The notes under the pieces were generated by a model. It worked only from the letters and a program-made list of their open reading frames with translations. It was not told the origin of the DNA and made no database searches. A stretch of DNA of 22,601 nucleotides from Rhizobium sp. Q54 (GTDB lineage Bacteria > Pseudomonadota > Alphaproteobacteria > Rhizobiales > Beijerinckiaceae). Within the stretch, counting starts at the first letter, position 1; the number at the start of each line of letters is the position of its first letter. Location: positions 1 to 22,601 of the forward strand of contig CAMDOY010000013.1 of the NCBI GenBank assembly GCA_945903655.1, given 5' to 3'. Made by a program: the position numbers and the translations under genes. Shown piece by piece: positions 7,322 to 16,959 of the stretch.

Positions 7322-8185
7322 TCACTCACACAGGTCGTGCAGCGCACGCTTCAGATGCACGCTCAGCAGATGGGCCTTGTAGTCGCTGGAGCCGCGGCTG
7401 TCGGTCTCGATATGAACCTCGCTGGCGGCCGCTTTGCCAGCCGCCGCAAGCAAATCATCCGTGATGGCCTGCCCACGCACCACCGCCTCCGCTGCGACAA
7501 GGCGCGTCGGGCGGTCGGTGGCGGCGCTCAGGATCAGGCGCAGGTCCTCGCACCGGGCGCCCTGCATCTTCAAGCCGATGGCGATGCCGATGGCGGGCCA
7601 GTCATGTGCCGAGCGCGTGGTGACCTTCACATAGCGCCGCCGCCAGCCCTGCTGCACCGGCGCATGCAGGCGCATGATCAGTTCGCCCGGCTGCAGCGTG
7701 GTTTCATAATAGCCCGCAAAGAGCTCGATCACCGGAAAGCGGCGCTCGCCCTGCGGGCCGATCACGGAGACTTCCGCATCCAGCGACGCCCATACGGGGG
7801 GCAGGTCGAGATGGGGATCCGCATGGGCGAGATTGCCGCCGATGGTCGCCACATTGCGCACGCGCGGATTGGCGAGGGTCACCATGGTCTGGGCGATGAC
7901 AGGTAGGCGAGCGCACAGATCCGCATGGTGCTCCAGTTCCGCGAAGGTGGTCATGGCGCCGATGGAGAAAGAGGCGCCATCAGCGCTCAACTCCACCCCA
8001 TGAAAACGCGGATCCACCTTGGCGAGGCTGACCAGCGCCGATGGCTTGAAGAGCTGCGCCTTCATCATCAGCATCAGGGCCGTGCCCCCGCCCATGGGGC
8101 GGGCTGCGCCATCCGGCGCGCGCAGAAGGCAGAAGGCCTCCGCCAGATCGCCGGGTTCGTGGATGTCCAGATCCGCCATCGCCAT
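7322..8185 (-). CDS. FAD-binding medium subunit of molybdenum hydroxylase 1 (CoxM-like)
   Basis: This 287-residue subunit holds the FAD of the three-part hydroxylase. FAD contacts are suggested by PMGGGTAL (30-37) and by TIGGNLAHADPHLDLPP (114-130), both standard for the CoxM/HcrB family. The [4Fe-4S] insertion known from 4-hydroxybenzoyl-CoA reductase beta subunits is not seen, which argues against a true HcrB. Start choice is uncertain among GTG 8188, ATG 8185 and ATG 8179; 8185 has AGGGG five bases upstream. It lies 19 bases after the stop of the decarboxylase-like gene and four bases before the Mo subunit. The order here is FAD, Mo, Fe-S. Confidence 0.93.
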   Translation of the reverse strand: MAMADLDIHEPGDLAEAFCLLRAPDGAARPMGGGTALMLMMKAQLFKPSALVSLAKVDPRFHGVELSADGASFSIGAMTTFAELEHHADLCARLPVIAQTMVTLANPRVRNVATIGGNLAHADPHLDLPPVWASLDAEVSVIGPQGERRFPVIELFAGYYETTLQPGELIMRLHAPVQQGWRRRYVKVTTRSAHDWPAIGIAIGLKMQGARCEDLRLILSAATDRPTRLVAAEAVVRGQAITDDLLAAAGKAAASEVHIETDSRGSSDYKAHLLSVHLKRALHDLCE

Positions 8186-8204
8186 CACCGCCCCTGCGTG
8201 AACC

Positions 8205-9188
8205 CTATACCCTGAAGCCGCCGCGCTTGCGCCCTTCGGAGACGCTCACGAAAAGCTCGTCCAGCGTCAGCTTACGCTTGATCATGCCTTGCCCGTAGGA
8301 ATAGCCGATCAACGTTTCCATCGTATGCCGGTTGGCGTCGGACAGGCCATATTCCCAGGGGTCCGGCCCCAGAAGTTGGCGCTGCTCTTCCCAGGCATGG
8401 CGATACCAGGCGAGCGGCACGATGCGCGGGTTGAACATGCGCTTCATGGCGATGGCCTTGGCCTTGTCGAAGGCCTTGTAGAGGCTGATGGGCACCCAGG
8501 GGTTCGCCTCCACCACCTCTTTCTTCACGCCCATCACATGCATGATGGGGAAGATGCCGGTCTTCTTGAAGTAGCGGTCTTCCTCGGCCTTGTAGTCGTC
8601 GAAGAGGCGACCAATGGCGGGGTGGCCGTTCACATAGGGTTCGATGAGATCGGCGTGGATCACCGCGTCGAGTTCACCCGAGATGAGCATGGCTTCCAGC
8701 GTCTGGTTATCCGCAAGCCGCGTCAGCCGGAGGTCGGAGGGGGGCGTGAATTCCACGTCCTCGTCGATTTCCGAGTACCAATCGATGGACTTGTGGGGAA
8801 CGCCATATTCCTGCTCGAGAATGCCGCGCATCCAGAGGATGGCGCTCACCTGATAGGACTTCACGCCCACCTTCTTGCCGATCAGATCCTTGGGCTCGCG
8901 GATCCCCTTCGAGGTGTTCACGAAAACGAATTCGTGACGAAACCGCCGATGCAGGAAGACCGGAATCCCCTCGAAGGGATGGCCAGCGTCCTTGGCGAGG
9001 ATGAAGGAGGAGGCGGAGACCTCCGCCACATCGAACTCCCGGTTGCGCAGGAACCGCCAATGACGGGTGCTGGAGTCGATGTCGGTCAGGATCGTCAGGT
9101 TGATCCCGTCCGGCTTCACTGTGCCGTCCTTCAGCGGGCGCACGATCTCGTAGTCGCCGCAGGCCAGTGTGAGATGAATGTCACCCAT
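8205..9188 (-). CDS. 4,5-dihydroxyphthalate decarboxylase-like protein (type 2 periplasmic-binding fold)
   Basis: This 327-residue protein resembles the family annotated as 4,5-dihydroxyphthalate decarboxylase (Pht5-type), which removes a carboxyl group from 4,5-dihydroxyphthalate to give protocatechuate. Recognisable stretches are LACGDYEIVRPLKDG near the N-terminus, RFLRNREFDVAEVSASSF, IPVFLHRRFRHEFVFVN, DLIGKKVGVKSYQVSA and KKTGIFPIMHVMGVKKEVV. There is no signal peptide, as expected for a cytoplasmic enzyme built on a binding-protein fold. ATG 9188 was chosen for the AAGGCG site eight bases upstream; a TTG at 9212 lacks a better site. It sits between a UbiD decarboxylase and the FAD subunit of a molybdenum hydroxylase. 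Many homologues carry the decarboxylase label without biochemical proof, so activity and substrate are inferred. Confidence 0.85.
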   Translation of the reverse strand: MGDIHLTLACGDYEIVRPLKDGTVKPDGINLTILTDIDSSTRHWRFLRNREFDVAEVSASSFILAKDAGHPFEGIPVFLHRRFRHEFVFVNTSKGIREPKDLIGKKVGVKSYQVSAILWMRGILEQEYGVPHKSIDWYSEIDEDVEFTPPSDLRLTRLADNQTLEAMLISGELDAVIHADLIEPYVNGHPAIGRLFDDYKAEEDRYFKKTGIFPIMHVMGVKKEVVEANPWVPISLYKAFDKAKAIAMKRMFNPRIVPLAWYRHAWEEQRQLLGPDPWEYGLSDANRHTMETLIGYSYGQGMIKRKLTLDELFVSVSEGRKRGGFRV

Positions 9189-9236
9189 GAAAAAACGCCT
9201 TCTATCTGTCAATGATTGTGATGGTCTTGAGCCCGG

Positions 9237-10667
9237 TCACGCCCCGGGCAGATCCTTCGCCCATTTCTCCATGATGCGCGCGTCCAGCGCCTTGGAGGAG
9301 CGCGCCACGATGGGGAATGTGTCCTTGCGGCGGAAGGGCTTGGTGGCGTCGATGATCACGCGGCCGTTGCGGCGGTCGGTGTCGCCGTCATAGCACATGG
9401 GATCCAGCGCCGAGCTCCAGCCGCCTTCGATGATGTCGATGTCCTCGCGGGTGTCGACGCGGGTGGACATGGCCCAGATCACGTCATCGATATTGGTGGG
9501 ATCGATGTCGTCATCGACCACGATGGTCCAGCGGTTGCAGTAGGCACCGGCGTGGCAATGGGCGGCGATCATGCCCGCCTGCTTTGCGTGGCCGCCGTAG
9601 AGCGTCTTGATGGAGATGGTCAGCCAGAAGCGGCTGCCGCCGGCTTCATGGGCCCAGACGCCCTTCACCTCGGGCACGCCCGCCGCCTCAAGCTGGTTCC
9701 ATACGGCGCCGCAGCGATAAGTGCCGAGATAGAAGGTGTTGTCATTGGGGGGCACGGCGGGGATGGCGCCCAGCAGGATCGGGTCATTCCGGTGCATCAT
9801 GGTCTCGATGCGGATGGCGGGCTCGGGGCGGCTGCCGCCCGCGTAATAGCCGGTCCATTCGCCCAGCGGGCCTTCCTGGATCACGTCGTTGGGATAGATA
9901 TAGCCCTCGAAGGCGATCTCGGCGTTGGCGGGCACGGGCATGCCGGTCTTGGGCATGCGGATGGTCTCCACCGCTTCGCCGAAGATGCCGCCCGCCGCCT
10001 CGAACTCGCTCTTGCCATAGGGAATTTCGAGGCCCGACAGCATGAACATCGCGGGGTGCACGCCCACCACCACGGCGACCGGGCAGGGCTCGCCCTTGTC
10101 GTGATATTTGTTCATGAGAATGCGCCCGTGCTTGCCGGGGGAGATCATGACGGAGGCGGTCTTGGGGCCATGCACCTGCACGCGATAGGCGCCATAGTTG
10201 ATCCAGCCGGAGTCCGGATCCTTCATGATGACGAGGCAGGCGGTGCCGATAAAGGGGCCGCCATCATGCTCGTGCCAGACCGGCGTGGGGATCTTGTTGA
10301 GATCCACCGCGTCGCCCTCCATCACATTCTCCATGAGGGGGCCGCCATTGACCTCCTTGGGGGGAATGGAGGGCGCGTTGCCCATATATTTGCGCCACCA
10401 CTGCACCAGCTCCATGTCGGTGCTCTTGGCGGGAATGCCGAGCGCCACATTGATGCGCGGCACCGAGGTCAGGATATTCGCCAGCACCCGCGTGCCCTTG
10501 GGATAGCCGGGGATCTCGTCGAAGAGCACCGCAGGGTTGCCCATCTTGCGCATGTAGATATCGACGATGCCGCCGATCTCCTCCTTGGGCTCGGCTCCCT
10601 TGATGACCTTGAGTTCGCCCACGGCGTCGATGGCCGCAATCCAGTCACGAAGATCCTTGTTCGCCAT
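9237..10667 (-). CDS. UbiD-family prenyl-FMN-dependent decarboxylase
   Basis: This 476-residue enzyme is a complete UbiD-family (de)carboxylase, which uses prenylated FMN made by UbiX to remove carboxyl groups from unsaturated or aromatic acids. Cofactor and catalytic positions known from fungal Fdc1 can be matched: Asn157 and Arg162 in WINYGAYR, His180 in the PGKHGR loop, a metal-binding acid in SEFEAAGG, and the Glu265...Glu270 pair in EGPLGEWTGYY. The length is normal for the family. AAGGGGG eight bases before the ATG supports the start. It lies 75 bases after the second Mo subunit and 48 bases before the decarboxylase-like gene. No ubiX is in the window. Phthaloyl-CoA decarboxylase is also in this family, so a CoA-ester substrate is possible. 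Confidence 0.95.
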   Translation of the reverse strand: MANKDLRDWIAAIDAVGELKVIKGAEPKEEIGGIVDIYMRKMGNPAVLFDEIPGYPKGTRVLANILTSVPRINVALGIPAKSTDMELVQWWRKYMGNAPSIPPKEVNGGPLMENVMEGDAVDLNKIPTPVWHEHDGGPFIGTACLVIMKDPDSGWINYGAYRVQVHGPKTASVMISPGKHGRILMNKYHDKGEPCPVAVVVGVHPAMFMLSGLEIPYGKSEFEAAGGIFGEAVETIRMPKTGMPVPANAEIAFEGYIYPNDVIQEGPLGEWTGYYAGGSRPEPAIRIETMMHRNDPILLGAIPAVPPNDNTFYLGTYRCGAVWNQLEAAGVPEVKGVWAHEAGGSRFWLTISIKTLYGGHAKQAGMIAAHCHAGAYCNRWTIVVDDDIDPTNIDDVIWAMSTRVDTREDIDIIEGGWSSALDPMCYDGDTDRRNGRVIIDATKPFRRKDTFPIVARSSKALDARIMEKWAKDLPGA

Positions 10668-10742
10668 GCTAAAAACCCCCTTGGATCAAGGCTGCGGTCC
10701 GGCGAGCCCTGTCGTGTTGATGCTTGATGATAGCTCAATCTG

Positions 10743-13081
10743 TCATGGGCGAGGCAAGCCCCGCGCCCGCGCCGTTGAAATCAGATGGAAAAGCGTTTCC
10801 GGCAAAACCGGGGTCTGCTGGATGCGAATGTCGAAGGGCGCGAGAGCGTCCTCGATGGCGGAGATAATCGCGGCGGTCACCGGGATGGTCCCCACCTCGC
10901 CCACGCCCTTGGCGCCCAAGGGATTGATGGGGGAGGGGGTGTCGCGATAGAGCGTCTCGAAGCGCGGCAGCTCCGGCGCCGTGGGCAAGAGATAATCCGC
11001 GAAGGTGGTCGTCAGGGGCTGGCCCTCGTCGTCGTAGATCATCTGCTCGAACAGGGCGTTGCCGATGCCATGGGCGATGCCGCCGCGGATCTGGCCCTCG
11101 ACGATCATGGGATTGACCCGCACGCCCACGTCCTGAAGGGCGATGTAGCGCAGGATCTTCACCTGCGCGAGATCCACATCCACCTCCACTTCCGCCACAT
11201 GGGTGGTGTTGGAATAGGTGAGCGCCTCCGTCTGCCATTTGGCGTCGGATTGCAGGGAGGGGTCGAGCCCGGGCGGGAAGGCGTAGCCCGGCGATCCCCG
11301 CAACACCCGCGCCAGCTCCGCGAGGGTGACCGAGACATCGGAGCCCTTCACACGCACCTTGCCGTCCAATAACTCGAGATCTTCGATGTCGGCTTCGAGC
11401 ATATGGCTGGCGAGCTTCTTCGCCTTCTGCGCCACTTCGGTCGCCGCCAGCAGCACGGTGTTGCCCGCAGTCACGAGTTGGCGACTGGCGAAGCCGCCGA
11501 GGCCGAGGGGCGCTGCGACGGTGTCGCCGCAGATGACCGTCACCTTGTCCGCAGTAAGCCCCAGTTGCTCCGCGCAGATCTGCGCCAGCGTGGTCTTGAT
11601 GCCCTGGCCCATGGCGGCGGCGCCTGTGAAGATCGACACCTGCCCCGATGGATTGACCCGCACCGTGCCCGATTCAAATGGCCCGCGCCCGGTACCCTTC
11701 ACCGCATTGGCCAGACCAATGCCGATGTAGCGGCCCTGCTTGCGCGCTTCGAGTTGGCGGTCGGCAAACCCATCCCATCCCGCCGCCTCCAGAGCCTCCT
11801 TCTGGGAGGCGATATAGTCGCCGCTGTCATAGGTGACGGGCGCCCCGGAGCGCGCCTTCAGCGGCTTGGTATAGGGCATCTTTTCGGGTGGAACGAGGTT
11901 GCGGCGGCGCACCTCGGCCCGGTCCAGCCCTAGTCGCTGGGCCACCAGATCCATCAGGCGCTCCATGGCGAAGGCCGCCTGCGGATAGCCCGCGCCTCGC
12001 ACGGAGGAGGCCGGCACCTTGTTGGTGAAAGTGATGATCACCCGCATGTCGAGGGCCGGGACCATGTAGGGGCCTGGCACCGCCGTCGCCGAATTATAGG
12101 GCAGGTTAACGGCCTTCAGCGCATAGGCGCCCTGATCATGGATCAGCGAGCCGCGAAGGCCGCGAATGCGCCCATCCGCCTCCACAGCGATCTCAAGCGA
12201 CCAGAACTGGTCTCGCTCCTGCACGGCCGTCAGGCAATGTTCGCGTCGGTCCTCCACCCATTTCAGGGTGCGGCCCAGCATACGCGCAGCGGCGGGGATC
12301 GCCAGCTCTTCCGGATAGGCGCAATATTTCGGGCCAAAACCGCCGCCGACCTCGGGGGTGATGACCCGCAGCGCGTCGTCCTCAAGGCCCAGAACCTCCA
12401 GAATGCCCTGATGAATGTCGTGGGGCATCTGGGTGGAGGACCAGACATTCATCGTCCCGTCCATGCGCGGCTCAGCGATCACGCCGCGCGTCTCCATGGG
12501 ATGGCCGCAACCACGATGTTGCAGCATGTCTTCTTGAAACACATGGGGCGCATCGGCGAAGGCGGCATCGATGTCGCCATAATTTACGTGCATGCGGTTG
12601 AAGACGTTGGAAGACGCCTCCGTGCGCACCCGGGGCGCTGTGTCGGGCACTGCATCCTTGGCGCTCATGATCACGGGCAGGGGCGCGTATTCGATCTCCA
12701 TGAGATCGACCGCGTCCTCCGCGATATGGCGGGAGCCCGCGATGGCCATGGCGATGGCTTCGCCGACGAAGGCGACTTCGGTTCCCGACAGGATATAGGG
12801 CGTGATGGCGGCGGTGGCCTTGGTGGGGCTGGCGCTGAGCGGCATGCGCACCCGGCCCAGGGCGCGCTCCATGTCCTCCATGGTGATCACCGCATGGACG
12901 CCGGGCAGGGCGCGAGCCCGGGTCACATCGAGGCGCGTGATGCGTGCATGAGCGTGCTCGCTGCGCAGAAAGGCGACATGCAGCTGGCCGGGCAGCTCCA
13001 GATCGTCCAGATATTTCATCTGGCCCCGCAGCAGCGCAGGGTCTTCCAGACGCTCGACGGAGAGGCCGATCTGGCGGGCCA

Positions 13082-13082
<1 letters not shown>
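10743..13082 (-). CDS. Molybdopterin-binding large subunit of molybdenum hydroxylase 2
   Basis: This 779-residue subunit belongs to the CoxL-like branch of the xanthine dehydrogenase family. Motifs are GGGFGPK (246-252), RGAGYPQ (362-368, the position of the form II 'RGAGR' loop and not the CO dehydrogenase AYRCSFR), AAAMGQGIKTTLAQI (488-502) and GAKGVGE with the active-site Glu729. It hydroxylates an unknown organic substrate; form II 'CoxL' proteins are often misannotated as CO dehydrogenase. The ATG at 13082 shares its first base with the stop of the Fe-S gene (TGATG) and has GGAGGG upstream. An open frame continues further upstream but only antisense to nothing recognisable within the Fe-S gene. 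It is clearly divergent from the large subunit of hydroxylase 1. Confidence 0.94.
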
Positions 13083-13560
<478 letters not shown>

Positions 13561-13564
<4 letters not shown>

Positions 13565-14424
13565 GCCGTCACCATGGTTGCGCAAGCGCTGGTCAGGGCC
13601 CGCCGCACCAGCGTTCTGGCGATCTGGCGCTTGAAAGGGGCGCTGGCGTGAATGCTGCCCTCGGCAGGCAGGCGCTCCACCTCTTCCGCCACTTGGGCGA
13701 ATAGCTGCTCATCGGGCCTCGCCCCCAGAAGGCTCTGCTCCGCATGGGTCAGCCGGGCAGGGCGGTCGCCGAGCCCGCCGACGCAGATAGCGGCGCGCGT
13801 AATGGCGCCCTGCGCATCGAAGGTCAGCAGGCAGGCCGCTGAGGACATGGCGTAATCGCCCGCGCGCCGGGCATGCTCCAGAAAGGCGAAGGCGTGGCCC
13901 TGTGGCCAGGCCTCCATCTCGATGCGGGTCAGCATCTCGCCCGCGTCCAGCCCCGGGGACATGGCGCCCTGAATGAAGTCACGAACCGCCACCCGCCGCG
14001 AACCTCCCGCCGACTGGATCGTAAGGGTTGCGTCATGCAGCACGCAGAGCATGGGCAATTCGGCGGAGGGGTCGAGGTGGCAGAGACTGCCGCCGATGGT
14101 GCCCCTATTGCGGGTCTGGCGATGGCCGATCTCCCGGACGGCCTGCGCAAAAATAGGGGCGATCTCAGCCAGTCCCGCATGGCGCTCGATTTCGCGCTGC
14201 CGCGCCATGGCGCCGAAGCTGAGGCGACCGCCTTCGATAGTGATCCCGCGCAGTTCGTCAAGGGCATTTATATCCACAAGCGCAGTCGGCGCCAGCAGGC
14301 GGAAATTGAGCATGGGAACCAGCGACTGTCCGCCCGCCAGCACGCGCGCATCCGCGCCGCGCAAGAGCTCCAGAGCCTCTGGCAGGCTCTGGGGTCGATG
14401 GTAGTCGAAGGGGGGCGCTTTCAT
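13561..14424 (-). CDS. FAD-binding medium subunit of molybdenum hydroxylase 2 (CoxM-like)
   Basis: This 287-residue protein is a CoxM-type flavin subunit. It starts with the family's FDYHRPQSLPEALELL segment. FAD-binding motifs are LAGGQSLVPMLNFR (29-42) and TIGGSLCHLDPSAELP (109-124). ATG 14424 matches the usual N-terminus; the upstream ribosome site is weak. An earlier in-frame start at 14478 would overlap the preceding tctC-like gene. The gene begins 13 bases after that gene's stop and ends in an ATGA overlap with the Fe-S gene. The subunit order FAD, Fe-S, Mo is the same as in coxMSL operons. Confidence 0.95.
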
Positions 14425-14437
14425 TCTTGCATCCGCT

Positions 14438-15448
14438 CTATTTCGCGCCCAGAACCCGCGCCGTCGCCTGCACAACATCCTGCGGCGTCTTGTAGAGTTC
14501 GCGCACCAGGGCGGCGATCTCGGGGCCGGACATCGGGTTCACGTCGAGCTTTGATTTTTGCGCATCGGCCAGAAATTCCGGATCCTTCATGGTCTTGTCG
14601 AAGGCTTCCTGCAGGGCTTTCAAACGATCAGGCGGCACATCCGGCGGGGTCACGAAGGGGCGGGCCATGGCCTGCGGCGCGACGGCCAGCGCGATGATCT
14701 GCTTCTGTGCGGGCGTCTTCGCCAGATCCGGCATGAAGGGTGTGCCGGGAATGGCGGGGTCGGGCTTCGTCGCCGCCTGCACCACCACGTTGATTTTCTT
14801 CTGGGCCAGCCAATCTCCATGGGCCGCGCGGATAGTGGAGAGCGAAATGCCGCAGAGCCCGTCGACTTCCCCGCGCTCCATGGCCAGCGTGATGTCGGCG
14901 GTGCCGGGATAGCCGCTGACGAGCTTGAGATTCGCCTTGAACTCTTCGCGCAGCAGCGTGGCGAACATGTCGGGGTCCGAGCCCTTTCCTTCTCCGCCGA
15001 AGACGGAGGGCTTGGTCATCAGGTCATCCCAGGTCTTGATCTTCGAATTGTTCCAGGTGATGCACACGCTGGTGTCGGAGGTGATGGACCCCACATAACC
15101 CAGCTTGGCGCCATCGAATTCGGGTGCAAAGAGCAGGGGATAGATGGGCATTCCCCGTGCGAAGGTGGCGATGGCGGTCCCATCTCTTGGAGCGACTGCG
15201 TTGATATAGGTCGCAACCTTCAGGCTTCCGGCGCCGGGCATGTTTTGCGGCACTATGTTCGGCTTGCCCGGGATGTTCCGGCCCAGATGCCGGGCGAGGA
15301 GGCGCGCATAGAGGTCGTAGCCCCCGCCCGCGCTGTACCCAATGGAAAGATTGATGGACTTGCCCGCATAGAAGTCTGCGATCGGCTGGGCCCTGAGAGG
15401 GCTGGCCACAAACAGGAAAGCCAAAGACGCTGCGACGACTTCTTTCAT
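14438..15448 (-). CDS. TctC/Bug-type solute-binding protein
   Basis: This 336-residue exported binding protein has a signal peptide (MKEVVAASLAFLFVASPLRA, then QPIADFYAGKS). The family signatures IGYSAGGGYDLYAR, QNMPGAGSL and AMERGEVDG follow. It would bind a carboxylate in the periplasm and deliver it to a TctAB-type permease, none of which is in the window. The ATG at 15448 has GGAG eight bases upstream. It is the first gene of the run leading to molybdenum hydroxylase 2, the UbiD enzyme and hydroxylase 1, and a candidate promoter lies 77 bases upstream. It may bind the substrate of that pathway, which is inference from position only. Confidence 0.93.
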   Translation of the reverse strand: MKEVVAASLAFLFVASPLRAQPIADFYAGKSINLSIGYSAGGGYDLYARLLARHLGRNIPGKPNIVPQNMPGAGSLKVATYINAVAPRDGTAIATFARGMPIYPLLFAPEFDGAKLGYVGSITSDTSVCITWNNSKIKTWDDLMTKPSVFGGEGKGSDPDMFATLLREEFKANLKLVSGYPGTADITLAMERGEVDGLCGISLSTIRAAHGDWLAQKKINVVVQAATKPDPAIPGTPFMPDLAKTPAQKQIIALAVAPQAMARPFVTPPDVPPDRLKALQEAFDKTMKDPEFLADAQKSKLDVNPMSGPEIAALVRELYKTPQDVVQATARVLGAK

Positions 15449-15524
15449 GCTTCATGCTCCAGGTGCGAGTTCAGGAACAAATCTGCGTTGCTTGAGTGTG
15501 CACTTTTCGGGCAATGTCCCAAAA

Positions 15525-15553
15525 AAGCTACCCATCTGCCTAGTCATTGTCAA
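15525..15553 (-). promoter_or_regulatory. Candidate promoter for the TctC/molybdenum hydroxylase operon
   Basis: On the minus strand a perfect TTGACA (15548-15553) is followed after 17 bases by TAGCTT (15525-15530). It lies in the gene-free stretch 15449-15659 and would start transcription near 15518, about 70 bases before the tctC-like ATG. The -10 element matches only three of six consensus positions. I see nothing else of note in this stretch besides the palindrome listed separately. Confidence 0.5.
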
Positions 15554-15560
15554 TTTGACA
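15548..15560. promoter_or_regulatory. 13-bp palindrome overlapping the candidate -35 element
   Basis: TGTCAA-T-TTGACA is a perfect palindrome with one central base. Its left half is the -35 element of the candidate minus-strand promoter. A regulator bound here could block RNA polymerase. The palindrome also puts TTGACA on the plus strand, so part of the symmetry could be chance. Confidence 0.4.
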
Positions 15561-15659
15561 CAGCCGTTGCGGCTGGAATTGGCATTTCCGGGCTGATCCC
15601 AGGGAAAAACGCAAAAACCGAGCCACGCCGGATCGCCATCCGCTCGATCAAACGGCGCG

Positions 15660-15814
15660 TCACCGCTTCGCACCAAATTCCTGCATGAACTTCAGAATTT
15701 CCGGCTTCACGGAGAGGTCAGCGTTTTTCCGGCGAAGAACGTCTGCGCCTGCGCTTGCCCCGTCATAATGCTGGCGGCGATGAGCGAGAGCACGGCTGGC
15801 GTGAACCTGCGCAT
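15660..15814 (-). pseudogene. Remnant of a TctC-like binding-protein gene (N-terminus joined to a short tail)
   Basis: The ATG at 15814 has AGGGAG seven bases upstream and opens a good signal peptide (MRRFTPAVLSLIAASIMT, then GQAQAQ). The next residues, TFFAGKTLT, match the start of mature TctC proteins (compare FYAGKS and FYAGKT in the two neighbours). The family core should follow but is missing, and the frame stops at 15707 after 35 codons. In a shifted frame the sequence continues as LSVKPEILKFMQEFGAKR and stops at 15660; this could be the old C-terminus. A large internal deletion with frameshift is the simplest reading. Alternatively it encodes a 35-residue exported peptide. The N-terminal relationship is clear, the tail's origin is a guess. 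Confidence 0.65.
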
Positions 15815-15840
15815 GGAGCGTCTCCCTATCTTCGTCGAAA

Positions 15841-16881
15841 TCACTTCTTGCGGGTGAAGGGCCCAAGCTCTCTGGCTGCGGCTTCGGCGAAGGACAGGTC
15901 GATGCAATCCTCGACTTTCATCGCCTTGTTCGCGACTTCGCCCTGATCCTGAAAGAAGAGAAGATCGCGGCGGATGCTCTCAAGCGCGGGCTTGCCATCA
16001 GGATCGGTCGCCTGCGGCGTGATGCTGCGCGCCAGGTCCAGTGGAATGTTCAACTTGCGGGAAAAGATATCGATCACTTCATCAGCGCCGCCATCCTTGC
16101 GCCAGCGGCCATTCTCAAGCGCATTCAGATAGTCGCGATTGGCTTTCAGAAAGGCGCGCATGAAGCGCCGCGCGACATCGGCCCGCTCCTGGCGGAACTT
16201 GTCGCCAAAGAACAGAAGCGACAGTTCGTAATTGCTCACCACCTCTTCGGTTGGTGCGAATTCGACCGCCAGACCTTCGCGCACGACAATTGTTTTGAAA
16301 GGCTCATTCATAATGGAGCCGTCGATGGCGCCGCTCTTGAACGCGGCGACCTGTTGCGGAAAGCTCATGAAGACCTTTTCGATATCCTGATATTGCACGC
16401 CGCCCTTGATCGCAGCCTGATTGATGATGGACAATGGGCCAACGCCTGCGCCGCCTTGCGCGAACTTGAGGCCTTTCAGGTCGGACCAGGATTTGAAGCG
16501 TCCGCTGGTGATAAGCTCCTTGCGGATCATGACGCTTTGATAGATGTAGCCGGGCTCGGTGCGTCCCTTGTCCGCGACGATCCGCACGCCCACCTTGCGA
16601 TCAATGGCGTTGAACAGACTGACCGCCGTAGCGCCGCCGCCCACATCAAGATCGCCAACGCCCAGAGAGGGGATCATCTTGGCGGAGGCGTCGAAGACAA
16701 TGAACTCGGCTTCGATGCCTTCCTGTTTGAAATAGCCCTTTTCATTGGCGATATGCACCGCAATGTCGCCGGATGTGTTGAGCACGCCGATCTTGACGCG
16801 ATCCGCCGCTTGCGCCGGACAGTGCGCGCCAGAAAGAACAGCGACCAGAAACGTGGTCATGCGCAGAGCCTTGCCAATCAT
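15841..16881 (-). CDS. Exported NMT1/SsuA-like ABC substrate-binding protein
   Basis: This 346-residue protein resembles NMT1/THI5-like binding proteins of nitrate/sulfonate/taurine-type ABC transporters. The N-terminus is a signal peptide (MIGKALRMTTFLVAVLSG, probable cleavage after AQA). The mature part has the family pattern: ANEKGYFKQEGIEAEFIVFD, a GDLDVGGGATAVSLFNA segment in the first lobe, and SGAIDGSIMNEPF in the second. AGGGAGGGG before ATG 16881 supports the start. It sits 78 bases after the CoA-transferase gene. No cognate permease or ATPase is nearby. It differs from the other NMT1-like protein of the window (704-1639), which has no signal peptide. The ligand is unknown. Confidence 0.9.
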   Translation of the reverse strand: MIGKALRMTTFLVAVLSGAHCPAQAADRVKIGVLNTSGDIAVHIANEKGYFKQEGIEAEFIVFDASAKMIPSLGVGDLDVGGGATAVSLFNAIDRKVGVRIVADKGRTEPGYIYQSVMIRKELITSGRFKSWSDLKGLKFAQGGAGVGPLSIINQAAIKGGVQYQDIEKVFMSFPQQVAAFKSGAIDGSIMNEPFKTIVVREGLAVEFAPTEEVVSNYELSLLFFGDKFRQERADVARRFMRAFLKANRDYLNALENGRWRKDGGADEVIDIFSRKLNIPLDLARSITPQATDPDGKPALESIRRDLLFFQDQGEVANKAMKVEDCIDLSFAEAAARELGPFTRKK

Positions 16882-16959
16882 TTCGCCCCTCCCTTTGTTG
16901 ATCTTCTATTCAGTCATGCAGGTGATCAGGATTCTATCCGCTGAGGGCTTGTTGCTGGG

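Noticed and set aside
7322..8185. Assignment as 4-hydroxybenzoyl-CoA reductase beta subunit (hcrB)
   Set aside because: The cysteine-containing [4Fe-4S] insertion that defines that subunit is not seen, so only the general family is reported.
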